Positions 28,601-36,192 are shown, counted from the stretch's first letter. The stretch is 64,000 nt of DNA from Filifactor alocis ATCC 35896 (GCF_000163895.2 NC_016630.1:806001-870000); one strand, 5' to 3'. Made by a program: numbers and translations. The notes: a model not told the origin generated them from the letters alone.

Positions 28601-28635
28601 ATCCGTTCTTTCATTTCCAGACTTAGTTCTTTCAT
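22666..28635 (-). CDS. ftxA: RTX-family secreted protein (FtxA-like), about 1990 residues
   Basis: Residues 1-300 are helical and unrecognised. Asp303-Pro304 opens a segment like the self-processing module of Neisseria FrpC, followed by EF-hand-like loops (DLDNNGTKE, DQNGNGKID, DENGDGIID, DLNHNGISE) up to about 440. Residues about 440-740 are helical. From about 740 on, RTX nonapeptides (GGxGxDxUx type) alternate with blocks of the haemolysin calcium-binding-related type. The C-terminal 60 residues lack Cys and form a probable secretion signal. The start may be GTG 28638 or ATG 28635; both suit the GGAGGG site. No large hydrophobic pore region and no acyltransferase gene are seen. The name is by recognition of Filifactor FtxA. 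Confidence 0.88.
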   Translation of the reverse strand: MKELSLEMKERIVEEILNEFRQGNAINGTFLIKKIFAITNNDLGEDVEKIIGMLEDSLDNSIYYIMETYSEQLLTPGEYEAVNELQDFIDAVNYVKIAYDLILTSKDCMELKKMEKDFLELEKECKKDPDNQEKYELLQRQRSEKIKKENDIVGTLLGIPISFIKKFPGFGTYAACTLEGGLLCLDKGTELLIRHREQLEDSLRDILKGTGIIISLDAESSREIFRQRDIFNFISRSKLSKENKRMQESQEKFKKAWDDMKKVAGKVGEKIKDIVKGTEGKINDNGVEKIKDAQGDVTRPYDPLVVDLNHNGFDLHSVENGVYFDLDNNGTKEKTSWVDKQDGFLVMDQNGNGKIDTGAELFGEKVLLKNGQYSDGAIDVLSEFDENGDGIIDDKDSVFDKLMIWQDLNHNGISEEGELKTLKEHHIVGLKLTDIQSHQRNIAGSTLRKSMTYIYEETVTNEKGEEIKSQKEGTIGEFLLAKDNIDTHDTEQGQDMLSQLDLSKEDEAALYHTVKNLPDIRSFGRFKRLHNAMVLDKSGVLVGLVQQFQNSKNSAERENLLEQILLFMADATDVDASTKGQYANAKHIKVLEHVFDNPLREGVLDKRLGQTYEDAYHDIKSVYYTTLSMQTSLKDMQEFFLSKENKLINIALLNKYLELQLLQDKENSEFLFEETTKVLMYLDSLGIEGFEQFKHHFGSLSTRYFHKFAELNVKQYRENTDNTTTYLYTKGVTIHAGDGNNIIQGTFNGPSGNDYIYAGKGNDMIYGGTGSDTYFFEKGDGNDTIKESINAKDTNIVVFGKGIKKENLQIRRLNHHDVKITIKGTDDSLTIQGQIQNNEKGAIDEFFFFDGERMTYKELKESANQITTGDDFIETTNDNDEIDLLSGDDTVYTKSGKDTIHGNAGADTIYAGEGDDILYGDEGSDKLYGENGEDTLIGGTGDDYLNGGYGADTYLFHKGDGIDTIEEYDYNTQNIDKIQLDKDIKKEDIILNRKGNDLEITFKAGNDKIIVKNQFANANSTIEQIVYGNNQIIAFQEMLDTTNQNSIKEHLLQGAYTDDILVGSQESDTIHGYDGQDQITGGKGDDILDGGYGNDTYYYNKGDGSDIITDYSGNNTLILGEGISKDKVVFTRVSREDIVMSIVGTEDKITIKNQWNNRTIDKVQFHDGSSLTYDQIKSIVNTPTDRDDYLEGTNGADILEGGKGNDHLNGGYGGDTYVFSRGDGQDTIEDYSGGYEGVDKLIFKDINREDVIFSRESEKDITILVKNSNDKIKIKYGNNPYHAIEEIHFANGEVMTYEEMMKQPFEYYGDEQDNTINTYSTDDKIFAGAGNDRIHAGDGNNIVYGGEGNDEIRSGSGNDILEGGKGNDHLNGGYGGDTYVFSRGDGQDTIEDYSGGYEGVDKLIFKDINREDVIFSRESEKDITILVKNSNDKIKIKYGNNPYHAIEEIHFANGEVMTYEEMMKQPFEYYGDEQDNTINTYSTDDKIFAGAGNDRIHAGDGNNIVYGGEGNDEIRSGRGNDTLVGGKGNDYLQGYYGADTYIFSRGDGQDIVDENNSDNSHSVVDKIVFTDINREDVIFTKENNSDVTIKVKGSEDKVTIKNAHSNDWQIEEIHFANGEVMTYEEMMKQPFEYYGDEKDNTINTYSTDDKIFAGAGNDRIHAGDGNNIVYGGEGNDEIRSGRGNDTLVGGKGNDYLQGYYGADTYIFSRGDGQDIVDENNSDNSHSVVDKIVFTDINREDVIFTKENNSDVTIKVKGSEDKVTIKNAHSNDWQIEEIHFANGEVMTYEEMMKQPFEYYGDEKDNTINTYSTDDKIFAGAGNDRIHAGDGNNIVYGGEGNDEIRSGRGNDILEGGKGNDYLNGGYGGDTYIFHKGDGNDTIFDENGSQDKVITASDMLHTIFEKDGNDMRMTIAGREDSVTVKNWYSSDSYKIEEFHGEEKSMITSRQIDLLIQAMASFSQEKGISWSKAIEERPTEVEAVVQNFWAKQM
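23090..25045 (-). repeat. Four tandem RTX modules in two near-identical pairs
   Basis: Inside the RTX gene the marker CGATATTGTTTCCATC recurs at 23139, 23631, 24123 and 24609. The spacings are 492, 492 and 486 bases, multiples of three. The first two modules (about 164 residues, with the YYGADTYIFSRGDGQ version) are almost identical to each other at base level, as are the next two (about 162 residues, with GYGGDTYVFSRGDGQ). A shared block (FANGEVMTYEEMMKQPFEYY onward) is found in all four. This points to recent unequal duplication. Boundaries are approximate. Confidence 0.85.
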
Positions 28636-28787
28636 CACAATTCTTCCCTCCTGTTTTACTTAATTACACATATATATAACTTGAACTTGACACTACCCAT
28701 AAGTAGCCTTAATATCAACACTAATTTAAGCATATCGTTCTTATACTTTGTTTAATGTTCTGTTTCTTTTTGAAACTAAAAATACCA

Positions 28788-29777
28788 TTATAGTTGTTGT
28801 TCCATTACAACAACATCTACTGAATGTATCATATTTTTCTGTACCTCTTCTTCCTTACCAGACTTCGGATTCATCAATAGATCATCATTCATAAATCGAA
28901 TAATATATGCCTTGTCTTCTTTCCTGTTTTCATAATAGTAGGTTACACATACTCCAAGCGACTCTATATCAGCTACCTCGTATGGAATGCCAAATTTCTC
29001 ATACATTTCATTAAAGGTATTTCCACGTCCGATTCCATCTACCCGAATATCACTTTGACATAAAGAACGAAATCCGATATTATCCAATCCTTCAATATGT
29101 TCTCGAATCAAATCAATATGCAATACTAAGGTAGTAATATTTGGAGTATAAATGTGTAAGAAAATACTTTTGTCTTCTTTATATTCGTCTATTCCTGTCA
29201 TATTACCAAAATAATATCCTGTTTTCTTATCTTCTATATCTTCCATTCCACCATCTTTAATAATTTTTTTACAATTAATGGATGTCAGTTTCTTGTAGTC
29301 CGGATTTATTTTGGTAATATCTTCAAATTGCATCGGTAAGCTAACAGGGATTCCGTCAACCGTAACTTTTTTCATCATCTCCATCACTTGCGGTGTCTGT
29401 TCATATTGTTTGTTTTCTTGATCCCATCTTACCAAGCCGTCTTTGGTAACTGTGGCATATTTACCATCGGTCTTTTGTCTTTCTCCGTTCGGTCCTGTGA
29501 ACATCTCATCATAGTTCACTCCGGCAAGTACAGGAACTTCTCCTGTCGTACTGCTCCCATCACTACTGCCGTCAGTACTTCCTATACACCCTGACATAGA
29601 CATCATACATACCGAAAGAAACAAAGCAAGTGCTGTCTTTTTCTTTACTCCGACTTTTCGTCTTGTTCGTTGTGTACTTCTTGTATGTAGCACCGATTCT
29701 CTGATTTCTTCCGTTTGACTATTTGTTTCAATTTTGTTATTTGTTTTCATTTGATTGTTTGTTCCCCTTTCTTTCAT
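28788..29777 (-). CDS. Putative lipoprotein, paralog 1, upstream of the RTX gene
   Basis: The protein has 329 residues. After a Lys/Arg-rich leader of about 45 residues comes a hydrophobic stretch ending in MSGC, a probable lipobox, then a Ser/Thr/Gly-rich spacer and a domain that I do not recognise. The next 200 residues are almost the same as in the protein encoded at 31413-32384, including LPMQFEDITKIN, KKIIKDGGMEDIEDKKTGYY and NTFNEMYEKFGIP. The long leader before the signal suggests that the true start may be a later Met, but none has a clearly better ribosome binding site. It lies 150 bases before the RTX gene on the same strand. Function unknown. Confidence 0.75.
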   Translation of the reverse strand: MKERGTNNQMKTNNKIETNSQTEEIRESVLHTRSTQRTRRKVGVKKKTALALFLSVCMMSMSGCIGSTDGSSDGSSTTGEVPVLAGVNYDEMFTGPNGERQKTDGKYATVTKDGLVRWDQENKQYEQTPQVMEMMKKVTVDGIPVSLPMQFEDITKINPDYKKLTSINCKKIIKDGGMEDIEDKKTGYYFGNMTGIDEYKEDKSIFLHIYTPNITTLVLHIDLIREHIEGLDNIGFRSLCQSDIRVDGIGRGNTFNEMYEKFGIPYEVADIESLGVCVTYYYENRKEDKAYIIRFMNDDLLMNPKSGKEEEVQKNMIHSVDVVVMEQQL

Positions 29778-30207
29778 TTGCGACTCTTTTTTCCTAAATT
29801 CTTTTACCTCAAAATTATTTCATACTAAATTGAACTAAGCATTGTAGTATATTATAACCATCACGCTTATGCTCTCCAAGCTCTGAATATTAAGCCTTTT
29901 GATATTGTTTTTTGTTGTTTCGTATTTTAATTTTTCCATACCTGTGTGGTACTACATTCCTTAACGGTTATCAGCAGTATCACATCTCTTTCCGATTTCT
30001 TACTACACCATACTTAAAAGTAATGCTTTCATCTGTTTAATTTGTATCATTTACTACTGTTTCTTCGTTTTCATTCTAATTTCGCTCATCCCTCCGTTTT
30101 ATTGATAATTTTACAATTCCTACTCTATTATACTATATTTTATATATTTTTAGATATAACTTAATTTTTATTTGATAATTTCTCTTATGTATTACTAATC
30201 ATTATGT
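29778..30207. other. Intergenic region with a promoter
   Basis: No gene is seen. The right part of the gap carries only short AT-rich frames; the left part holds the promoter listed at 29851-29879. Confidence 0.5.
29851..29879 (-). promoter_or_regulatory. Candidate promoter of lipoprotein paralog 1 and the RTX genes
   Basis: Read on the minus strand, TTGGAG (29874-29879) and a perfect TATAAT (29851-29856) are 17 bases apart, about 75 bases before the gene. The -35 matches in three positions only, so the site may need an activator. Confidence 0.5.
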
Positions 30208-30441
30208 CTATGCTTTACTCTTAAGAAATTCAGCTGCATCGGTATTATTAATTGCACGAACCTTTCCTTTATTCGATTGAATAAGGTCATTAATATTGGT
30301 CTTGGTATATAAATGAGTTACCGCACCTTCCCCTGCATAATTATCTCTGGCAGAAAGACTCCCTGCCAATTTGGTCAAATCATCCAATGTCGCTGTATCA
30401 GGCAAATTCTTTAATGCCTCAAATGCTTCCTGTAAATTCAT
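30208..30441 (-). CDS. Small protein of the RTX locus, unknown function
   Basis: This gene encodes 77 residues and has a good ribosome binding site (GGAGGG) before its ATG. It begins MNLQEAFEAL; the preceding small protein carries the similar VNLQEAFDRY near its end, so the two may share a short helix. The sequence is soluble and has no Cys, signal peptide or membrane segment. It lies 11 bases after the previous gene and so belongs to the same transcript. I do not recognise the family. Confidence 0.6.
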   Translation of the reverse strand: MNLQEAFEALKNLPDTATLDDLTKLAGSLSARDNYAGEGAVTHLYTKTNINDLIQSNKGKVRAINNTDAAEFLKSKA

Positions 30442-30452
30442 TCTTCTCCCTC

Positions 30453-30734
30453 CTATATTTCAAATACCAATGTGACTTTTACAGTAATCTTATTGTTTGT
30501 CCCTAATACTTGATACCGGTCAAACGCCTCTTGCAGATTCACTCTATCTTCCTCTGTTATCTCTGTTCCGTTCAAAATTTCATAAATTCGATACTTAACG
30601 TGTCCTGATTCTACAACAGAATATTCTGCCAAAAAGGTAACTACTTTCTCCTTGTGAATATATACAAAATACTGCTGCGTCCAATCATCTCGAATTTCTC
30701 CTTTTCCAAATAGCATAATCTCTCTCTCTGTCAA
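30453..30734 (-). CDS. Downstream part of a small gene split by a GA repeat
   Basis: The frame encodes about 93 residues from a TTG that has no ribosome binding site. The body (KGEIRDDWTQQYFVYIHKEK onward) looks like a real beta-rich protein ending in KVTLVFEI. It overlaps the frame at 30685-30858, which has an excellent ribosome binding site but stops early. One extra GA unit in the repeat at 30719-30729 would join the two into one protein of about 135 residues. As written it may be untranslated, or made from the internal ATG (MLFGKGEI). Confidence 0.5.
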   Translation of the reverse strand: MTEREIMLFGKGEIRDDWTQQYFVYIHKEKVVTFLAEYSVVESGHVKYRIYEILNGTEITEEDRVNLQEAFDRYQVLGTNNKITVKVTLVFEI

Positions 30735-30858
30735 TCGTAAGATATAGGGGAATTGCTAAGGGATGACCGGGTCTACTTTCCCAATTCGGATTTTCAATTC
30801 CTCTTTTTGCAAACTCCTTTTGTTCTTCTTCCGTTAATCTAATAATTTCAAATGCCAT
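30685..30858 (-). CDS. Upstream part of a small gene split by a GA repeat
   Basis: This 57-residue frame starts MAFEIIRLTEEEQKEF after AAGGAGGAG and contains ENPNWESRPGHPLAIPLYL. It runs through a GA repeat, after which it reads a short, unlikely tail (DYAIWKRRNSR) to a stop. The well-formed start and the odd tail show that this is the N-terminal part of the gene that continues in the next frame at 30453-30734. I do not recognise the family. Confidence 0.55.
   Translation of the reverse strand: MAFEIIRLTEEEQKEFAKRGIENPNWESRPGHPLAIPLYLTIDRERDYAIWKRRNSR
30719..30729 (-). repeat. GA dinucleotide tract at the frame junction
   Basis: On the plus strand the sequence is five TC units and a T. Read in the coding sense, six GA units instead of five would give an uninterrupted frame (DREREIMLFGKGEI). 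Slippage here could switch the gene on and off. Five units is short for a phase-variable tract, so simple mutation or a sequencing error is also possible. Confidence 0.6.
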
Positions 30859-30994
30859 AATGAACTCCTCCTTATTTGTTATAGTTATTATTTAACCATT
30901 CATCATTTCTTTTATTGTACTATATTTGATATATTTTTTGAATCTATTTTGATGATTCACTTTATTCTATAAAAGGTTGTTCTATATAATAAGT

Positions 30995-31378
30995 TTAATG
31001 CGTGTGAATATACACATGGTATAGTGTTTTTAGCAGAATATAAATACTTCCGCCAAGTATAACAAGCTTCGGTATATATTTCCTTACTTTTTGTGTTTGT
31101 TCATATTCTTCGGTATCTTCATAGTTTCCTGAGACTTTCGGAGATTCTCCGCCTTTTATAAAATATACAATTTTTAAGCAAAAACGATCGATTGCATTCA
31201 ATTCTTCTTCTGTTTTGCCGGATGCTGCCAAATATCTTGCAAGATATAAATCCATTTCTTCATCATTTTCTAAAATTTCTTCATTATCCACAATTTTTTC
31301 ATTTTCTGTTGTTTCACTAAATATTGTTTGATTTTGTTTCGCCATATCATCCATTGGACTTTCAACATTTGTTCCCAT
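30995..31378 (-). CDS. Small membrane protein of the RTX locus
   Basis: The protein has 127 residues. The first 80 are acidic and soluble. One membrane segment lies near the C-terminus (KLVILGGSIYILLKTLYHVY). AAGGAGG eight bases before the ATG supports the start. It is 34 bases downstream of lipoprotein paralog 2 on the same strand. The N-out or N-in orientation and the function cannot be told; I do not recognise the family. Confidence 0.65.
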   Translation of the reverse strand: MGTNVESPMDDMAKQNQTIFSETTENEKIVDNEEILENDEEMDLYLARYLAASGKTEEELNAIDRFCLKIVYFIKGGESPKVSGNYEDTEEYEQTQKVRKYIPKLVILGGSIYILLKTLYHVYIHTH

Positions 31379-31412
31379 CTCATAATCCTCCTTATATACA
31401 AATAATATCTTC

Positions 31413-32384
31413 TTATTTTTCCATTACTGTAACATCTACTGATTGTATGATATTTTTTTGTACCTCTTCTTCCTTACCAGACTTTGGATTCTTCATTGAT
31501 TGATTATTTATAAACATAATAATGTATGACTTATTTTCCTCCTTATTTTCGTAATAGTATATTATCCTCATACCAATTGAACCATCATCATATACACTCT
31601 CTGGAATTCCAAATTTTTCATACATTTCATTAAAGGTATTCCCCCTTCCGATTCCATCCACTCGAATATCACTTTGACAGAAAGAACGAAAGCCTTCATT
31701 GCTCAATCCCTGAATATGCTCTCGAACCAAATCAATATCTAATACTAAAGTAGTTATACTAGGAGTATAAATGGATAAGAAGATATTCTTATCTTCCTTA
31801 TATTCATCTATTCTCATCACATTACCAAAATAATATCCTGTTTTCTTATCTTCTATATCTTCCATTCCTCCGTCTTTAATAATTTTTTTGCAATCAATGG
31901 ATGTCAGTTTCTTATAGTCGGGATTTATCTTGGTAATATCTTCAAATTGCATCGGTAAGCTAACAGGGATTCCGTTAACCGTAACTTTTTTCATCATCTC
32001 CATTACCTGTGGTGTCTGTTCATATTGTTTGTTTTCTTGATCCCATCTTACCAAGCCGTCTTTGGTAACTGTCGCATATTTGCCGTCAGTCTTTTGTCTT
32101 TCTCCGTTCGGTCCTGTGAACATCTCATCATAATCCACTCCGGCAAGTACAGGAACTTCTCCTGTCGTACTGCTTCCATCACTACTGCTGTCAGTACTTC
32201 CTATACACCCTGACATAGACAGCATACATACCGAAAGAAACAGAGCAAGTGCTGTCTTTTTCTTCACTCCTGCTTTCTTTCTCGTGCATTGTGCTGATTT
32301 TTTCATTTCTACCATGTTGTTTGTCTCCACTCCTTTCGTTCTTAATTTTTGAATTTCCAACTCATACATTCTCATTCCCTCCAT
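31413..32384 (-). CDS. Putative lipoprotein, paralog 2
   Basis: The 323-residue protein is very similar over most of its length to the one encoded at 28788-29777, with the same KKKTALALFLSVC hydrophobic stretch and MSGC lipobox, and the same domain of unknown function. The two differ mainly before the signal sequence and in the last 80 residues. Two starts are plausible: MYELEIQK (GGAGGG eight bases upstream) or MVEMKKSA (GGAG nine bases upstream), which would give a more usual lipoprotein leader. It is the first gene after the dyad promoter. Function unknown. Confidence 0.75.
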   Translation of the reverse strand: MEGMRMYELEIQKLRTKGVETNNMVEMKKSAQCTRKKAGVKKKTALALFLSVCMLSMSGCIGSTDSSSDGSSTTGEVPVLAGVDYDEMFTGPNGERQKTDGKYATVTKDGLVRWDQENKQYEQTPQVMEMMKKVTVNGIPVSLPMQFEDITKINPDYKKLTSIDCKKIIKDGGMEDIEDKKTGYYFGNVMRIDEYKEDKNIFLSIYTPSITTLVLDIDLVREHIQGLSNEGFRSFCQSDIRVDGIGRGNTFNEMYEKFGIPESVYDDGSIGMRIIYYYENKEENKSYIIMFINNQSMKNPKSGKEEEVQKNIIQSVDVTVMEK

Positions 32385-32447
32385 CTTTCCGTTTTCATCT
32401 TAACTTTACACTCTCAGATTAACCAAAAAATACATTCTGTAATTTTA

Positions 32448-32475
32448 ATTATACTATTATTGATATAGATATCAA
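32448..32475 (-). promoter_or_regulatory. Promoter with an overlapping dyad before lipoprotein paralog 2
   Basis: Read on the minus strand, TTGATA (32470-32475) and a perfect TATAAT (32448-32453) are 16 bases apart. The -35 sits in an inverted repeat (TTATTGTTGATAT and ATATCAATAATA) around a two-base centre, which could be an operator. It would drive the small genes and perhaps the whole RTX locus. Confidence 0.55.
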
Positions 32476-32689
32476 CAATAATAAAAGACTTATCCTAATC
32501 TATCCTCCAAATTCATCCACCATCCAAGGCAAAAGTTGATGTAGGCAAGGAACAAAATTCGAAATTACCAATCTGCTTCTTCAGGTATTTACTTTTACTA
32601 TGTTTACTCCTTATCATTTTATTTCAACTCATCACAATCTCACAAATATTCAGGATTACAGAACAGTATTCATTGCTTGTCCGAATACA

Positions 32690-32731
32690 AAAACCCCCTA
32701 AAGCTGAATTTTTGTTCAACTTTAGGGGGTT
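32690..32731 (-). terminator. Terminator of the SLH protein gene
   Basis: AACCCCCTAAAG (32692-32703) pairs perfectly with CTTTAGGGGGTT (32720-32731), with an inner TGAA/TTCA pairing. T-rich sequence follows on both strands, so it also insulates the RTX locus. The remaining bases between it and the promoter at 32448 hold no gene. Confidence 0.85.
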
Positions 32732-32756
32732 GATTGCTTTTTTTATTATTTTGTTG

Positions 32757-34604
32757 TTACTTATCGAAATAAATAATACGACTTGCTTCAAAACCGTTGG
32801 AATGAGCAGTTCCGTTTGCACGGATTTCATATCCTTCAAAGATATTATTCAAACTTCTTGGACTGTTGTTGTAAGAATTTCTAATCTCTGTTCTCGGTCC
32901 GACAATTACTTTAACTTCTCGACTTCCGGTATCTACTACCAAAACTTCTTCTCTAAAGTCTACGGAGATTACTTTTCCTTGAATACTTTGAGCTGCATAT
33001 TCTTTTTCGGTAGATAGTTCTATAATATATCCGTTTTCCGCTTTCACATCAACTTCATAACCTAACTTGATATTATCTAAACTGCGAAGACGATTTTCAA
33101 CATAAATTTTGGTTTTGCTGCTTTCTTGCAGGGTGTACACATGTCCGTCTCTATCTTCGACAACAATTTCGGACTCTCCCTTTGTTCGTAGACTCATACC
33201 GACTACAACCGCTCCTCGTAAGTTGATTTTAGATTCTTCGACTTCGATAGAACTTGCAGTGAATCCTTCTGATTTTACAGATACTTTTTCACCGACATAG
33301 AGTCTTTCTAAGGAATCTAAGCGATTGGAACCGCGATAGATTTTTGTAGATGAAGTCACATCGTATTTTACCGCACCGTCTCTTGACGTTGTGATAGTAA
33401 TTGTATCTCTGTCGATATTTTTAACGGTGCCGGACATTTCTTTTGACGCTGTTGTGACAATTGCTTGAACAATATCATTTCCTATAGCTACTACTGTAAT
33501 GGATTGCCCTAATTGCAGTTTGCTTGCTCTTTCTTCTCTTCCGTTAATCAATATTTTACTGTTGTTAGTGATATAGAATGTTCTTGTTTCAGATGCTCCT
33601 TGGACTTCCACTTTATCTTGTCCATAGGATTTGATTGTTCCGATAAATTGTACTGTTCCTATACTTGATGTTCCGCCTGTAGTCACATCAAGTGCTACTA
33701 CTTTGTTTCCGTTTGCTTTCAGAGTTGCTTGAGAATCTCGTTTTACATCCGTAAGATTAGCAGGAACTCCGTCTATTGTTACTTTGATTTGATCTACTGT
33801 GTTGGTAAACACTTTAGAAGCTCCCTGTGCGTCCAACCAGTTGATGGTCGCATTGTTTCCGTTTACATAAACGGTGCCGACTTTTCCGATATAGGCTGTT
33901 TCTGAGGTCACAGGATTGTCAACAATCGGTGCTGTTCCTGCATTTTTTGCTTTCGGTGAAATCGAATAGCTTTTAGAAAGCATTACAGCAGCTTCCGCAC
34001 GAGTCAGTTTTTTCTTAGGATTGAATGCTCCGGTTGGAGAAACAATCCCCTTTCTTGCTAATACTTCAATATATGGCAGTGCCTTCACATCAATACTTTT
34101 TGCATCCGTATATTTTACGGACGGTGTCTTTGCAAACTCTTGGTTCAAAGACAGTGCATTTACCAATAACATGGAGAACTCTTGGCGAAATGACAGGCTT
34201 TGCACTGATTTTCCTTTTGTTTCATTCATAAAGAACGGAATACTTTTTTCAGGGAAGAGTTTTTTCTCTACTCCGAATACAATATATTTTTCCGCCCAAG
34301 CAGGAATCTTGCTTTTTGTCATGGTTGCTTGGTACTTCGCTTTGTTTTTTGCATAAATATCATTGATTTCCGATTCTTGGAATAAATTGCTAATCATAAT
34401 AATACTTTCAATTTTTGTCACAGGTTGTGACGGTCGAAAGGTATTATCGTCATATCCTTTGATAACTCCCTTTGATACAACATCATCAACATATTTTTGA
34501 CTCCAATGGTTGTTCAAATCTTTAAAGTTTGCAGCATAGGATGTCACGGTACTGCACATCATCATGGAACCCAACATCAATGCTCCTATTCTTTTCTTAT
34601 TCAT
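32757..34604 (-). CDS. S-layer-homology domain surface protein
   Basis: The protein has 615 residues. Residues 1-24 are a signal peptide ending in SYA. The first SLH motif (NFKDLNNHWSQKYVDDVVSKG...GYDDNTFRPSQPV) lies at about 26-75; a diverged one follows near 90-150, and a third near 160-215 (YTDAKSIDVKALPYIEVLARKG...FNPKKKLTRAEAA). Three SLH motifs anchor proteins to pyruvylated wall polymers. The rest (about 225-615) is made of repeated beta-rich units that I do not recognise, perhaps adhesive. The gene is monocistronic. A perfect TATAAT lies upstream near 34647-34652. Confidence 0.88.
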   Translation of the reverse strand: MNKKRIGALMLGSMMMCSTVTSYAANFKDLNNHWSQKYVDDVVSKGVIKGYDDNTFRPSQPVTKIESIIMISNLFQESEINDIYAKNKAKYQATMTKSKIPAWAEKYIVFGVEKKLFPEKSIPFFMNETKGKSVQSLSFRQEFSMLLVNALSLNQEFAKTPSVKYTDAKSIDVKALPYIEVLARKGIVSPTGAFNPKKKLTRAEAAVMLSKSYSISPKAKNAGTAPIVDNPVTSETAYIGKVGTVYVNGNNATINWLDAQGASKVFTNTVDQIKVTIDGVPANLTDVKRDSQATLKANGNKVVALDVTTGGTSSIGTVQFIGTIKSYGQDKVEVQGASETRTFYITNNSKILINGREERASKLQLGQSITVVAIGNDIVQAIVTTASKEMSGTVKNIDRDTITITTSRDGAVKYDVTSSTKIYRGSNRLDSLERLYVGEKVSVKSEGFTASSIEVEESKINLRGAVVVGMSLRTKGESEIVVEDRDGHVYTLQESSKTKIYVENRLRSLDNIKLGYEVDVKAENGYIIELSTEKEYAAQSIQGKVISVDFREEVLVVDTGSREVKVIVGPRTEIRNSYNNSPRSLNNIFEGYEIRANGTAHSNGFEASRIIYFDK

Positions 34605-34847
34605 AGGAATATCCCCCTTTTTCTGTTAAATCATTCAATAGTCTCATTATACTGTAAGATTATGTTATTTCTAAAACAACTGTATTACAATATGATTTCA
34701 TCTCGTTGATCTCTTTATTGAAGTCCGGCTTACTTTCTTAATCACTCCAAAAAGTTTGTTTCAGATGACTCATTCTCCTACATTATATCATATTTTTGCT
34801 ACATTTCTATTATTCTGCTATTATTTTATGCTTTTATGTACTAAAAC
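34605..34847. other. Upstream region of the SLH protein gene
   Basis: No gene is seen. On the minus strand a perfect TATAAT near 34647-34652 is the probable -10 of the SLH gene; no good -35 is visible. Confidence 0.45.
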
Positions 34848-34879
34848 AAGGCGTCATCTACACCATTAGATGACGCCTT
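34848..34879 (-). terminator. Terminator of the argCJBD operon
   Basis: AAGGCGTCATCTA (34848-34860) pairs perfectly with TAGATGACGCCTT (34867-34879) around CACCAT. On the minus strand TTGTTTT follows. It lies about 100 bases after the argD stop. Confidence 0.85.
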
Positions 34880-34977
34880 GACCTTTTAAGCTTTATATTC
34901 TAAATCAAAACCATAGTAAACTATAATTTTATTAAAGGTAGGTTTTTGTTTATAGTTAATAATGAATCATGAAATTC

Positions 34978-36192
34978 TTAGAATCCTTGTTCTGTCATTA
35001 CTTCGTCTAAGATTTTTAATGCATCGTCCAAAGTTTCTTTTGGAATGTTCAATGCAGGAACAAATCTCAATACGTTTCCTGCTGTACAGTTCAAGATTAA
35101 ACCTTTGTCAAAGCATGGGTTTGTGAACACGTGTGCATCAGGAACATCCACTACTGCAGCAACGATTAAACCTTTACCGCGAACTTCTTTGATTACAGGG
35201 TGTTTTTTAGCTAATTTTCTTAATTCGTCTTGCAAATATGCTCCCATTTCTTGAGCTCTTTCAGGTAATTTGTTTTCGATGATTGCTGTTAATGCAGCAG
35301 CAGCTGTGTTTGTAGCGATTGGGTTTCCACCGTATGTTGTTCCGTGGTTTCCAGGTTGAAGAACGTCAGCAAATTTTCCTCTTGCAGCAAATGCTCCTAC
35401 AGGAATACCGTTTCCTAACGCTTTCGCTAATGTCATAACATCAGGAATTACTCCGTATCCTTGGTATGCGAATAGATGTCCTGTTCTTCCGCATCCTACT
35501 TGTACTTCGTCGAAAATCAACACAATGTCTTTTTCATCGCAAAGTGCACGTAATTCTTGAAGGAATTCTTTTGTTGCAGGGATAACTCCACCTTCACCTT
35601 GAACAGGTTCTACGATAATACCTGCTGTGTTTGCATCAACAACATTTTTAACGCTTTGGATATCATTCATGATTGCGTATCCAAATCCTGCCGGCAATGG
35701 ATCGAATCCTGCGTGAGATTTGTCTTGTCCTGTTGCTGTAAGTGTAGCCAATGTTCTTCCGTGGAAAGATTGTCTCATACTGATGATTGTATATTTTTCA
35801 GGATGTCCTTGCATTTTTTGGTATTTACGAGCTAATTTCATTGCTCCTTCGTTTGCTTCAGCTCCACTGTTTGAGAAGAACACTTTGTCAAAGTCACTGT
35901 TTTCAACGATGATTTTAGCAAGACGAACACCCGGTTCGATGTAGAAGTAGTTAGCACATTGTGTTAATGTTTTAGCTGCTTCGATTGTAGCTTCCATTAC
36001 AGATGGGTAGCAGTGTCCCAATGCGTTAACGGCAACACCTTCTAATAAGTCGATGTATTTCTTGCCGTCAGCATCCCAAATATAACTTCCTTCTCCTCTT
36101 ACCATACCAACAGGATATTGTCCGTATGTGTCCATTAAATATTTTTTCCCTGCTTCAGCAATCGCTGCATTTGATGTGAATTTTTCGTTCAT
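34978..36192 (-). CDS. argD: Acetylornithine aminotransferase
   Basis: It is the class III PLP aminotransferase that makes N-acetylornithine in arginine synthesis. IFDEVQVGCGRTG and the Lys of LAKALGNGIPVGAF form the cofactor site. With the start at 36192 the protein has 404 residues, normal for the family. The frame is open 34 codons further, but GGAGG seven bases before ATG 36192 decides the start. It is the last gene of the operon. Confidence 0.95.
   Translation of the reverse strand: MNEKFTSNAAIAEAGKKYLMDTYGQYPVGMVRGEGSYIWDADGKKYIDLLEGVAVNALGHCYPSVMEATIEAAKTLTQCANYFYIEPGVRLAKIIVENSDFDKVFFSNSGAEANEGAMKLARKYQKMQGHPEKYTIISMRQSFHGRTLATLTATGQDKSHAGFDPLPAGFGYAIMNDIQSVKNVVDANTAGIIVEPVQGEGGVIPATKEFLQELRALCDEKDIVLIFDEVQVGCGRTGHLFAYQGYGVIPDVMTLAKALGNGIPVGAFAARGKFADVLQPGNHGTTYGGNPIATNTAAAALTAIIENKLPERAQEMGAYLQDELRKLAKKHPVIKEVRGKGLIVAAVVDVPDAHVFTNPCFDKGLILNCTAGNVLRFVPALNIPKETLDDALKILDEVMTEQGF

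Noticed and set aside
28635..28787. A promoter directly before the RTX gene
   Set aside because: Only a poor match (TTGATA with TAGTGT) was found, so it was not listed as a feature.
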